This document shows, in pieces, positions 16,226-24,876 of a stretch of 64,000 nucleotides of DNA. The stretch comes from Clostridiales bacterium (lineage in GTDB: Bacteria > Bacillota > Clostridia > Christensenellales > Aristaeellaceae): contig SVGM01000003.1 in NCBI GenBank assembly GCA_015056365.1, forward strand, positions 148,369 to 212,368. Direction: 5' to 3'. Made by a program: the position numbers and the translations under genes. Under the pieces are notes generated by a model. The model saw nothing but the letters and a program-made list of their open reading frames with translations. It was not told the DNA's origin and did not search any database. Position 1 is the stretch's first letter. Every line of letters begins with the position of its first letter.

Positions 16226-17524
16226 ATGAAGGACGGAGCAAAAAGACAGACGATCCTGCTGACTGGCTTAAATGGTTTGATCCGAGCGTTGGGCTTCCTT
16301 CTCAGGGTAATGATGTCCCGTATCCTCGGGGCAGAGGTTATGGGAATTGCCGAGCTTGCGCAAAGCGTGCATATGCTCGCGATTACGCCGTTGACATCCG
16401 GCCTTCCCCTTGCCATCAGCAGACTCACCGCCAAAGAACAAAAAGAAAACAAAGTTTTTCCCCTCATGGCGGGCATGTCTCTGGTTCGGCAACTTTCCCT
16501 GGTGCTGATTCCCCCGTTTTTGATTCTCTCGCCGGCCCTGGCGCGTTTATCTGGCGATGTACGAGTTCTTCCTTCGCTGTGGTTTACGGCGCCATGCATG
16601 CTGATTCTGGGTTATTCAGGGGCCTACAACGGTTATTGTTACGGCACGCGGCGAAGTTATCTTCCTGCGGTTTCAGAATTGACCGAGCAAACCCTTCGTA
16701 TGGGCTTTACGCTGCTCCTGCTGCCTGTTCTTGGCAGGCTGTCAGTTGCGTGGCTGGCCGCTGTGCCCGTTGCCGCTACAATGGTTGCGGAAGTAATCGG
16801 TCTTGGGCTGGTGGTGCTGGTATTGCGGCTTCCCACTATACGAGGCAGCTCGATCAACAAATGGAAAAAACCCATTGTCCGTCTGGCGGCTCCCGCCACT
16901 GCTACTCGCCTGATCCACACCTTGCTCCGTTCAGCAACAGCCATCATTATTCCCATGCGCCTTGTTGCTTCCGGACTGCCTGCGTCAGAGGCCACTGCGC
17001 GCCTTGGGATGCTGAACGGTATGGTTTTTCCGCTGATGATGCTCCCCTGCATTTTCACAGGTGCGCTTTCGATGGTCATGATCCCCAGACTGGCGCAAAG
17101 CGAAGAAAATGCCCGGTCATGCAAAGAAATGTTACTCAAACTCTTTGCAGCCGGGCTGTTGGTTTCGCTTGTGTGTATGGGATGCTTGATCCTTCTTGCA
17201 CCATTTATTGCCGTCAAAATTTATCGATTGGCAGAACTGCAGGCGTTGCTTTTGGCCGCTTCACCTCTGTGCTTCCTCTGCGCGGCTGAAAACCTGACTG
17301 GAGGCGCTATTGCAGCGCTTGGACTGCAAAAGTATTCCATGTATGGTTCCATCCCCAGTTCCCTACTTGCGCTGCTCCTTACCTGGATGCTGACTTCACG
17401 GCCGGAACTCCGCCTTCTGGGCGTGATCCTCAGCCAATGTATCGGGCATGGCTTCGGAATCGCTTGGAACGGCGGCGTCATCGTCCGCTGGTGGCGCAGC
17501 CATCAGGCAAACTCGCCTTTGTGA
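16226..17524 (+). CDS. spoVB: SpoVB-like polysaccharide/lipid flippase (MOP superfamily)
   Basis: 432-residue polytopic membrane protein with about 12 hydrophobic segments. The N-terminal TGLNGLIRALGFLLRVMMSRILGAEVMGIAELAQ is the MATE/MurJ-like first helix of SpoVB and related flippases. SpoVB moves lipid-linked peptidoglycan precursor for spore cortex synthesis; close relatives act in vegetative wall or capsule export, so the assignment to sporulation is inferred. GGAGGCGAAGGT precedes the ATG. The 3' end overlaps trmN6 by 22 bases in convergent orientation. Confidence 0.8.
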   Translation: MKDGAKRQTILLTGLNGLIRALGFLLRVMMSRILGAEVMGIAELAQSVHMLAITPLTSGLPLAISRLTAKEQKENKVFPLMAGMSLVRQLSLVLIPPFLILSPALARLSGDVRVLPSLWFTAPCMLILGYSGAYNGYCYGTRRSYLPAVSELTEQTLRMGFTLLLLPVLGRLSVAWLAAVPVAATMVAEVIGLGLVVLVLRLPTIRGSSINKWKKPIVRLAAPATATRLIHTLLRSATAIIIPMRLVASGLPASEATARLGMLNGMVFPLMMLPCIFTGALSMVMIPRLAQSEENARSCKEMLLKLFAAGLLVSLVCMGCLILLAPFIAVKIYRLAELQALLLAASPLCFLCAAENLTGGAIAALGLQKYSMYGSIPSSLLALLLTWMLTSRPELRLLGVILSQCIGHGFGIAWNGGVIVRWWRSHQANSPL

Positions 17525-18252
17525 TAAATCCTGTCCATCTCAGGCGTTTCATTTCCCTGCTCGTCATAAACGACCAGCGGCGGCATCCACAGCAGGGCCG
17601 GTTTGGCATTTTTCATTCCTTCCAGCATCACCAGATACGGTGCGCGATCAACCTTTGCACACACCAGGCGGATTCGCTTGGGTTCGATCCGAAAGTGACG
17701 GTAGGCGTCCATCAATTCCAGCATGCGCTGTGCAGGAAAAACCATACACAACCGTCCTTGATTGCGCAATACCGCTGCACAAGATTCGACCCAGCTATCA
17801 ATAGTCAGTTCATCTTCGTGACGTGCGATCTGAACACTCTCATTTGGATTTTTGAGTGTTGCGCCTCTTTTACCGTAGGGAGGATTGCACGTGACCAAAT
17901 CAGCGCATTCATAACCAATTACCTTGGCCGCCTGTCTCATATCCACAGCGTGAATGCGTATTCTGTGCTCCAGATGATTGTACTGCACGCTCCTTGACGC
18001 CATGTCTGCCATCTGCGGCTGGATTTCAAAGGCGTCAAAACGGGTATCTTCCCGCTGAATACTCATCAAAATAGGCAGGATACCCGTGCCGGTGCCCATG
18101 TCAACAATGTGTTCCCGCGGGCGGACACGTGCAAAATCGCTCAGCAAAACCGCATCCATTCCAAAACGGAAGCCACTTTCATTTTGAATGATGAACAGCC
18201 CGTTTCGCTGTAGATCATCCATCCGTTCGCCGGGCAAGAGTATCTCATTCAT
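17503..18252 (-). CDS. trmN6: tRNA1(Val) (adenine(37)-N6)-methyltransferase family protein
   Basis: 249 residues. The Rossmann SAM motif VDMGTGTGILPILMS and the N6-adenine signature NPPYGKRG are both present, matching the TrmN6/YabB family that methylates A37 of a tRNA. The ATG at 18252 is 7 bases from AGGAG; an in-frame ATG five codons upstream overlaps that site. It overlaps neither coding frame upstream but follows the SpoIID-like stop closely, so it is probably the last gene of that unit. Confidence 0.85.
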   Translation of the reverse strand: MNEILLPGERMDDLQRNGLFIIQNESGFRFGMDAVLLSDFARVRPREHIVDMGTGTGILPILMSIQREDTRFDAFEIQPQMADMASRSVQYNHLEHRIRIHAVDMRQAAKVIGYECADLVTCNPPYGKRGATLKNPNESVQIARHEDELTIDSWVESCAAVLRNQGRLCMVFPAQRMLELMDAYRHFRIEPKRIRLVCAKVDRAPYLVMLEGMKNAKPALLWMPPLVVYDEQGNETPEMDRIYHKGEFA

Positions 18253-18263
18253 CGGCAATCTCC

Positions 18264-20978
18264 TCATCCATTGAGCGAATCATCATCCGGGTGGATGCTT
18301 TCTCGCTCCACATAACCGGTAAAATCATTGTACTCGACCAGCGCCCATTCATCATCAAGGGCAATCACCCAGCAGACCTCTCCCGAAGGAACGGTCAGGA
18401 GCACTTCTGATTCTTTTGTTGCAGAAAGATAGATATTGGTATACGGTGCTGAAAACCATGCAAGGGATTCTTGGAGAACTTGGCCGAAGGGCGGCTGAAC
18501 GGGCGGATTGACCACTTCTGTCGACGGCACGTCCTGCCATGAATCCGCGTTCTGATCACGGAACGTCAGGTATTTGCTCATCACATATCCTGCTGTATTG
18601 CGATAACTCACCATCGACCAGTCGGATCCCTGTGAATACACCTCTACCTGCGCACTGCGCGGAATCGTGCGAATAATCGCGCTGCCTACGGTAGGGCTCA
18701 TCCTGAGATTGAGGGAACCGCTGGTCGTGGTCACGGTAGCCATTCTCACCGTGTCAGGCGTTGAAGGAATTTCGGGAATATCCGGCGGAGCGGTATCCGG
18801 CTGACTATGCGCAGTGAGATACGTACTCATTACATATCCACTGAAGCCATTATAGCGCACCCGTGACCATTGAGTAGAGTCAAAAGCAGCTTCCACAACA
18901 GCATACTGAGGAATCTGCACTAGAACTCTGGCACTCAGGCTGGGCGACTGTCGCAGATTCAGCGATCCGCCGGGCGTAAGTACCATAGCTGTGACGAATT
19001 GATCTTCCGAAGGAAGCTCCTCCTCAGGAAGCTGCTGAGGCGGCTGTTGACTCCACTGGTCAAACTGCAAAAAAGACGTCATGATATATCCACGGATTCC
19101 CTGATAACTGACGGTAGAGAAGGGTTCTGCTTTTTCGATCACTTCTACCTGGTTGCCATGACGAATCTGCATCATGACACGTCCATTGAGGCTTGGACTT
19201 TCGCGGAAATTCACCGTACCAGACCCCGAGGGGATCGCTACGGTCGCCGTCACCGTTTCCTGATCCGGCAATGGTGTTTCTTCCGCAGGAGGCAAGCCAG
19301 ATGCAGCGGATCGGAGCGCGGAAAGCAGGCTTCTGACCGCATAGGCACGAATGCCGTTGTATTCGACATATGCCCAGTCGTTTTCAAGGCTCAATACAGT
19401 AAGATCTTCCCCCTCAGGCGCCGTGGTCAGCACAGGCGCGCTCATGGAAGGCGCCTGTCTCAGATTGATGTAACGGGAAGCAAGTACCGTCATGTAGCCG
19501 ATGATTTCCATTGGCTGATCCGGCGTTTGCGCAGGGAAATCTGCATCAGGCTGAGACTCCTGCGGCGGTGCAGGCATGCTGGTCCCGGCATCGCCGAGAA
19601 TACCCCCAACGAAGTTCATCGTAACCCCTTTGCATCCCGGGTAGTAAAAGCCAAGAATTTGCTCATGAGAATAACCTTCTCTTGCCATCTGCATCGCACC
19701 GTTTTGGCTCATACCCACGCCGTGACCGTATCGACCGGCACGCAGGATAAAAGAAGACTGTTTGTCCTCTACGCGCCACAGTTCATTGCTGGATGATTGC
19801 AGACTCATACCCAGCATGCTTTCCAGTTCGCCAAACACGTCACAGGTCACCGTAACAGATACGGTAACACTCTGTCCGCCTGCACCCTGGGTCTGAACCG
19901 TCAAAGCAAAATCAGCCTTTGTGTAGAGCGTGCTAGGCGACTTGTATTTCGGGGTGTGTAGTGTGATGCTCTCCAGCCATTGAAGGCTGGTATTGCTGCT
20001 GGTGGCAGAATATCCCTGATTCTTCAAAGCGGAGACGGCTTTGTTTTTCAGCAGTGATAAGAGAGCGGAGGCGTTGTTCCCGTGAGCAAGATCCTTATAG
20101 ATGATCTTGGAGACGGTTTTGGCGCTGCTGCTTAGGTCAAAGGGATCATCTTTCACCGTCAGATAATCATACCCGTTGCTTCCCCAGATATTCTTGGCCG
20201 ATTCTGTCTGGCCGCCGTTGCTGGAGGCAAAGTAGGTTTCTGCATATTTGTTACCGTACTTAAGCACAATGCCGCGTGTAGCCTCTATGGCGGAATTACA
20301 GTTGGCATTCCCACTGCTGGTACCCCGGTACAGCTGATCGGATGACGTGTCCGTTACGTCGTAATCCTTGGATGAACGGTTTTCCATCATCCGTACTGTA
20401 TAGGTACGTGCAGCAATGGCCTGCGCCTGCAGGGCTTGCGCGGGAGCGCTATTGCCCATTTCATAAGGCAGCACGCCCTGAAGATAGTCCTCGATATAAA
20501 TATGTGCGATAGGATAGAGCTGATACCCTCCGCCGGATTTGCTGACCGAATGAAAAGAAAAATCACCAGGGTATAGATTTGTACTGTTTTTCGCCTGTGC
20601 AATGGTCAGGCCGCCGCTTTGTGCAGCACGGCGAAGCGTAAAAAACGTGCCCATATTTCTGGTTACGCCATTGACCGTCAGCGTCATTTGACCGGTGGAA
20701 GCATTGAATTTGAGAGACAGTTTGCTTCCAGAATGATACGTGGCTTCTCCGTTATTCAGCGTGTAGCTCCCTTTCAGGGTCAGATCCAGTTGCTGAGGGC
20801 TTCCCAGGGAGGAAAGATAGACCCGCACCATGCCGTCCCGGCTGGCATGATCCCGTTCGATGGTGATCGGATTGACCTGAACAGAGGCTGCTTCCGCGCC
20901 CGATTGTGTGAGCATCAATGCTGCTATGCAAAGAAAACATAGTACCGTTCTGAATGCGCGTATTCGGCCCAAATGCAT
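18264..20978 (-). CDS. SpoIID/LytB-domain protein with five SH3-like repeats
   Basis: 904 residues, exported. Signal peptide at 1-30. A SpoIID amidase-enhancer/lytic-transglycosylase domain spans about 155-455: DYLQGVLPYEMG holds the likely catalytic Glu 173, followed by ALQAQAIAARTY and GYGVGMSQNGA-like RYGHGVGMSQNGA. The C-terminal half has five bacterial SH3 repeats with the pattern (S)xNLRxSPS..., at roughly 495-550, 580-640, 660-720, 740-800 and 835-890, joined by Pro/Gln/Glu-rich linkers. Bacillus SpoIID is about 340 residues with no SH3 repeats, so this is more likely a wall-anchored SpoIID-family glycan-strand enzyme than the engulfment protein itself. Confidence 0.85.
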   Translation of the reverse strand: MHLGRIRAFRTVLCFLCIAALMLTQSGAEAASVQVNPITIERDHASRDGMVRVYLSSLGSPQQLDLTLKGSYTLNNGEATYHSGSKLSLKFNASTGQMTLTVNGVTRNMGTFFTLRRAAQSGGLTIAQAKNSTNLYPGDFSFHSVSKSGGGYQLYPIAHIYIEDYLQGVLPYEMGNSAPAQALQAQAIAARTYTVRMMENRSSKDYDVTDTSSDQLYRGTSSGNANCNSAIEATRGIVLKYGNKYAETYFASSNGGQTESAKNIWGSNGYDYLTVKDDPFDLSSSAKTVSKIIYKDLAHGNNASALLSLLKNKAVSALKNQGYSATSSNTSLQWLESITLHTPKYKSPSTLYTKADFALTVQTQGAGGQSVTVSVTVTCDVFGELESMLGMSLQSSSNELWRVEDKQSSFILRAGRYGHGVGMSQNGAMQMAREGYSHEQILGFYYPGCKGVTMNFVGGILGDAGTSMPAPPQESQPDADFPAQTPDQPMEIIGYMTVLASRYINLRQAPSMSAPVLTTAPEGEDLTVLSLENDWAYVEYNGIRAYAVRSLLSALRSAASGLPPAEETPLPDQETVTATVAIPSGSGTVNFRESPSLNGRVMMQIRHGNQVEVIEKAEPFSTVSYQGIRGYIMTSFLQFDQWSQQPPQQLPEEELPSEDQFVTAMVLTPGGSLNLRQSPSLSARVLVQIPQYAVVEAAFDSTQWSRVRYNGFSGYVMSTYLTAHSQPDTAPPDIPEIPSTPDTVRMATVTTTSGSLNLRMSPTVGSAIIRTIPRSAQVEVYSQGSDWSMVSYRNTAGYVMSKYLTFRDQNADSWQDVPSTEVVNPPVQPPFGQVLQESLAWFSAPYTNIYLSATKESEVLLTVPSGEVCWVIALDDEWALVEYNDFTGYVERESIHPDDDSLNG

Positions 20979-21040
20979 CCGTATCTCACCTCAAAACTTT
21001 CGTAGCATATTCATGACTAAAATTGTATCATACGGTTGCT

Positions 21041-21910
21041 TTATTGTCCACGAACATGATTTTCCTGTGTTTTTGTGTCAAACAGTTGTGCCGTAAGCGT
21101 TTGCTCTGTCTTGCAGTCGATGAGCTGCCCGGTCACAGGATTGACAACCTGTAACAAAACATAGTGTTTTTCTGCGGTTTTTTTCATGATCTTGACTACG
21201 TCTGCCGTCAGTGGCTCCCCAAGCGAGACATAGTTCACTGCTTGAAACACGCCATCTTTCCTGTTCTGCAAACGATACGCAGCAAGCCGCATCGCTTCCA
21301 TATCTGTATCGATGGTACTCTGCCGCGCCGCATAAGCAAGATACGGTCCAAGAAGTAACAGTGTCGGATTGAATACGCCCTGCGCGGCGCCAGCGATGAA
21401 AACAGCGATCAAAGCAAAACTGAATCCGTAGGAAATGATCAGCAATACTTTCTCAACCATACGTTCGCATCCGGCATAAGCCGCCACAGCAAGCACAACC
21501 CGAGCACCGTCCAACGGAAGCACTGGCAGACAGTTGACCACAAACAATGCCAAATTGGCTTTCAAAGACTGATAAGCCCAAACAAAGCGCATAGAAAGCG
21601 GCAAACAAACGAGCGTCAGCCCACCGCTTACCAGGATACCCGCCGCCGCAATCCATCCTCGACGACTGCAGCTCAGCTGTGCGTATCCAGCTGCATCCGC
21701 CACTGCACCAAAAGGCGTCCACTCCAGCTGGCAACGCTTGACGGCGCATAGAGCCATCGCAATGATATGCGCGCATTCATGCAGGAGGAGCGCAAGAAGC
21801 GTGAGCAGCAATTGCGGCAACGGAAAGAACAATACAGAAAACGCAAAAAAGACAAGCGCGATCGGATGAACGGACAGTCTGATCCTCATACCAAAACAAA
21901 CAATGTTCAT
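21041..21910 (-). CDS. spoIVFB: Stage IV sporulation intramembrane metalloprotease SpoIVFB
   Basis: 289 residues, M50 family. HECAH at 44-48 provides zinc ligands and the catalytic Glu within a membrane helix; LPVLPLDGAR provides the distal Asp. Several hydrophobic segments are followed by a soluble C-terminal tail. In Bacillus the enzyme cleaves pro-sigma-K in the outer forespore membrane. The ATG overlaps the spoIVFA stop (ATGA), and pairing with spoIVFA supports the call. No strong ribosome binding site is seen, consistent with coupled translation. Confidence 0.9.
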   Translation of the reverse strand: MNIVCFGMRIRLSVHPIALVFFAFSVLFFPLPQLLLTLLALLLHECAHIIAMALCAVKRCQLEWTPFGAVADAAGYAQLSCSRRGWIAAAGILVSGGLTLVCLPLSMRFVWAYQSLKANLALFVVNCLPVLPLDGARVVLAVAAYAGCERMVEKVLLIISYGFSFALIAVFIAGAAQGVFNPTLLLLGPYLAYAARQSTIDTDMEAMRLAAYRLQNRKDGVFQAVNYVSLGEPLTADVVKIMKKTAEKHYVLLQVVNPVTGQLIDCKTEQTLTAQLFDTKTQENHVRGQ

Positions 21911-22614
21911 TCTGTCAGCGCGACCATTTGATTCTGCGGATCGATCGAGCGCCCGTCGACACGCAGTTCAAACGCTAGCGGTTCTCCGGGAATCAATGCA
22001 GCAAAAATCTCGCCTGTTTCCACCCAGTCTCCCACTTCCACAAAGCAGGTTTCCAGATTACCATATAGCGTCTCGCTATCATCCGCATGCCTGATTCGTA
22101 CGATCCTTTCTTCCTCCAAACCATGAGCAATACTCATGACCTCTCCCGCAGCAGCTGCACGCACATCCGAAACGGCTCCCTGCAGTTCCAGGTACGGTTC
22201 CTGCTCCGACCAGGCATGGAGTGTTTCGCCAGTGATGGGGGCCATCACCTGAACCGCAGGCACTTCACTCCAAACAGCGCGGATCTCAGCAGGTAACAAG
22301 TCGCTTACAAAGCTAAGCCTGCCTACGTTCTCGTCCCACTTCATATCCATCTCACTCCGAAGCGCAGAAAAAACCGTTTGAGTTTCGTCGTTGCGAATGC
22401 TGTGCAGCGCAAGCACCACCAGCGCCAGACAACCCACCGTTGCCAGATTGCGAACAAGCTGGTCTGGCTGGAAAAAACTTCTAAGCCCGGTGGGTCTTGA
22501 AGGGAGTTCGATCAGCGTAGCGCTTGTTTGCTTTTCTTCATGGGTTGTTTCTATTCTGAGCCTTTCCTGTCCGCTTCGTATCCTGATCCGGTTCACCCGC
22601 GTCTGCTCGTCCAA
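21907..22614 (-). CDS. spoIVFA: SpoIVFA-like M23-domain regulator of SpoIVFB
   Basis: 235 residues: basic cytoplasmic N-terminus, one membrane segment at about 57-72, then an M23-like domain at about 115-230 (ETLHAWSEQEPYLELQG, GEVMSIAHG and VEVGDWVETGEIFAAL). The catalytic zinc His residues of LytM enzymes are not evident, as in SpoIVFA, which inhibits and anchors SpoIVFB. The start is TTG at 22614, seven bases after GGAGGG. That site is the 3' arm of the hairpin that follows the upstream gene, which may control translation. Confidence 0.82.
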   Translation of the reverse strand: MDEQTRVNRIRIRSGQERLRIETTHEEKQTSATLIELPSRPTGLRSFFQPDQLVRNLATVGCLALVVLALHSIRNDETQTVFSALRSEMDMKWDENVGRLSFVSDLLPAEIRAVWSEVPAVQVMAPITGETLHAWSEQEPYLELQGAVSDVRAAAAGEVMSIAHGLEEERIVRIRHADDSETLYGNLETCFVEVGDWVETGEIFAALIPGEPLAFELRVDGRSIDPQNQMVALTE

Positions 22615-22620
22615 AACAAA

Positions 22621-22659
22621 TCCCTCCTCTGGCAGAACGTATGCCCGCCAAAGGAGGGA
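22621..22659 (-). terminator. Hairpin: terminator of the lyase-like gene and mask over the spoIVFA ribosome binding site
   Basis: On the minus strand TCCCTCCT..GGC pairs with GCC..AGGAGGGA, followed by TTTGTTTT. It follows the upstream stop by 9 bases. Its 3' arm contains the GGAGGG used by spoIVFA, so read-through RNA would have that site closed. Confidence 0.7.
22636..22643 (-). promoter_or_regulatory. Possible sigma-E-like -10 in the hairpin loop
   Basis: CATACGTT on the minus strand resembles the sigma-E -10 (CATACAAT-like). A start about 7 bases on would give an RNA lacking the 5' arm of the hairpin. The upstream -35 is poor. Confidence 0.3.
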
Positions 22660-22667
22660 TAGAACAA

Positions 22668-23912
22668 TTAGAGACAGCCTTTTTTCTGCATATATTCCAG
22701 CGTACGGATCAGCGCAAGCTTTCCGTGACTGTAGCTCAATCCGCCCTGCAGGAAAGCGGTATAGGGTTCGCGCATGGGCGCGTCTGCACTGAGCTCGATG
22801 GAGGCGCCGCTGACAAAGGTACCAGCCGCCATGATCACCTGATGCTGATAGCCCGGCATGTCCCAGGGTTCAGGCAGGGCCATGCTGTCAATAGGAGAGG
22901 CAGTCTGAATGCCCTGACAGAAAGCGACAAGCCTTTCAGGGGTGACAAGATCCAGCGCCTGAATGATATCGGTACGTGGGGCGCTGTAATGGGGCGTGGT
23001 ATGCATGCCCATAGCGTCGAAAACGGCCGCTGCCAGCGTTGCGGTCTTCACGGCCTGGGCAACTACATGAGGCGCCATAAACAGCCCCTGATAGAAAGGC
23101 TGATAGCTTCCGGCATAGCTGCCCACTTCCAGACCGATACCGGGAGCCGTCAAACGATAGCTGATTCTTTCGATCAGGTCCTGGCGGCCGACGATATACC
23201 CGCCAGTTGGCGCCATGCCACCGCCGGGGTTCTTGATCAGGCTGCCAACGCACACATCTGCTCCGTAATGACTGGGTTCTTTTTCACAGACGAACTCGCC
23301 GTAGCAGTTGTCCACCATCAGGCAGGCATTGGGAAACTCTTCCTTGAGCATTTTCGAAAGAGGCGCAATATCCTCAGGCATCAGGCTGGGGCGGGAAGAA
23401 TAGCCGCGGCTTCGCTGCACAGCCACCACGCGGGTATTGGGCTTCATGGCATTGCGGATGCCTGCCAGATCCAACCGGCCGTCCTCCGTCATCTCCACCT
23501 GCGCGTAGCTTACCCCCATCTCTTTGAGGGAACCCACGCCGGAGCCGCGAATACCGATGACTTCCTCAAGGGTATCGTAGGGGCCGCTGGAGGCATACAT
23601 CAGCTCGTCGCCGGGACGGAGAAGTCCGAACAGGCATAGGCTCAGCGCATGGGTACCGGATGCAATCTGCGGGCGGACGATCGCGGCATCTGCCTCAAAA
23701 AGATCGGCAAAGATGCGTTCAAGGGTATCGCGTCCCACGTCGTCATAACCGTAGCCGGTAGTTGGCGCAAAATGACGCGCGGCTACCTGGTGATTCTGAA
23801 ACGCATCCAGGACCTTGCCGGTATTCACAAGAGCAATCTGATCGATTCTTTGAAAAGCGTCGCGGCAGGCCTCCTGCGCTGCCTCAACCGCTTTGATAAT
23901 CTCGCTGTTCAT
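22668..23912 (-). CDS. Methionine gamma-lyase-like PLP enzyme ('aluminium resistance protein' family)
   Basis: 414-residue type I PLP enzyme. SGTHALSLCLFGLLRPGDEL binds the cofactor phosphate, MVDNCYGEF carries the pyridine-N Asp, and GSLIKNPGGG carries the Schiff-base Lys. The family (PF06838) is labelled methionine gamma-lyase-like or aluminium resistance protein; its substrate is not settled. It lies next to miaA-mutL-mutS, an arrangement conserved in many Bacillota. GAGGAGAG precedes the ATG. Confidence 0.88.
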   Translation of the reverse strand: MNSEIIKAVEAAQEACRDAFQRIDQIALVNTGKVLDAFQNHQVAARHFAPTTGYGYDDVGRDTLERIFADLFEADAAIVRPQIASGTHALSLCLFGLLRPGDELMYASSGPYDTLEEVIGIRGSGVGSLKEMGVSYAQVEMTEDGRLDLAGIRNAMKPNTRVVAVQRSRGYSSRPSLMPEDIAPLSKMLKEEFPNACLMVDNCYGEFVCEKEPSHYGADVCVGSLIKNPGGGMAPTGGYIVGRQDLIERISYRLTAPGIGLEVGSYAGSYQPFYQGLFMAPHVVAQAVKTATLAAAVFDAMGMHTTPHYSAPRTDIIQALDLVTPERLVAFCQGIQTASPIDSMALPEPWDMPGYQHQVIMAAGTFVSGASIELSADAPMREPYTAFLQGGLSYSHGKLALIRTLEYMQKKGCL

Positions 23913-23941
23913 GGGACTCTCCTCATTCCTATGTAAGATTG

Positions 23942-24865
23942 TTATTCGTTTCGCAAAAAACGTCGAACTGCTTCTAAAGCTTGCAGGTACGCAAGCTCTG
24001 TATCAAGCCATACCACTTTTTCTTCGCCGCGGAACCAGGTTTCCTGCCGCTTTGCATAATGCTTGGTATGGAGAATCAGCTGTTTTCTCGCTTCGGAAAC
24101 AGGCATCTGCCCCAGCGCAACCGGTACTAGTTCCTTATAGCCGATCCCCTGCATGGACTGAGCATCCCCTGGTAAACCGCCCGCCAGCAACCTGCGCACT
24201 TCCTCCAAAAGACCCATCGCAAACATCTGATCTATCCGTTTTTCGATCCGGGCATATAGTTGCTCTCTTTCCATACGGATCGCCAGCGGAAGGACATCAA
24301 ATGCTCCTGCATAGGCTTCTGTCTGTGCCTCGCTCATGGGCTTTCCAGTCAGCTCATAGATCTCCAGCGCACGAATGACGCGTCGGAGGTCGTTTGGATG
24401 AAGACGCTGGGCGCTGGGGCAATCCACCTGAGCAAGCATATCGTGAAGGCGGTTTTTCCCATTGGGCTCGTTTGCAATGGCTTCGTATCTGGCGCGGATG
24501 GCAGGATCGCTCTTGGCGACACCAAGGGAAAGGCCGTGCATCAGCGCCTTGAGATAAAGGCCGGTACCGCCCACGAGCATGGGCAGTTTTCCTCTGCCGA
24601 TGATGTCGGTGATCACATTTTGTGCCATATCGGCATAATCGGCAACCGCAAATGGTTCATCCGGCGAAACGATATCCAGCATGTGATGCCGGATCCTTTG
24701 CTGCTCTTCCGCGGTGGGTTTTGCGGTGCCGATGTCCATTCCGCGATAGATCTGCATGGAGTCCATACAGACGATCTCCGCGTTCAGCGTCTCTGCCAGA
24801 CGCATGCTCAGCGAACTTTTTCCGCTGGCGGTTGCGCCCACAATAGCTATCACTTGGGGTTTCAT
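23942..24865 (-). CDS. miaA: tRNA dimethylallyltransferase
   Basis: 307 residues. It adds the isopentenyl group to A37 of tRNAs reading UNN codons, the step before MiaB. P-loop GATASGKSSLS at the N-terminus, then the family signatures DSMQIYRGMDIGTAKPT, MLVGGTGLYLKAL and the C-terminal TKHYAKRQETWFRG. AGGGAGCG precedes the ATG. It lies 11 bases after mutL. Confidence 0.96.
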   Translation of the reverse strand: MKPQVIAIVGATASGKSSLSMRLAETLNAEIVCMDSMQIYRGMDIGTAKPTAEEQQRIRHHMLDIVSPDEPFAVADYADMAQNVITDIIGRGKLPMLVGGTGLYLKALMHGLSLGVAKSDPAIRARYEAIANEPNGKNRLHDMLAQVDCPSAQRLHPNDLRRVIRALEIYELTGKPMSEAQTEAYAGAFDVLPLAIRMEREQLYARIEKRIDQMFAMGLLEEVRRLLAGGLPGDAQSMQGIGYKELVPVALGQMPVSEARKQLILHTKHYAKRQETWFRGEEKVVWLDTELAYLQALEAVRRFLRNE

Positions 24866-24876
24866 TGGTTCGCTCC

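Noticed and set aside
20979..21040. Sigma-E promoter before the SpoIID-like gene
   Set aside because: GATACAAT resembles a -10, but no acceptable -35 lies at the right distance, so it is not reported as a feature.
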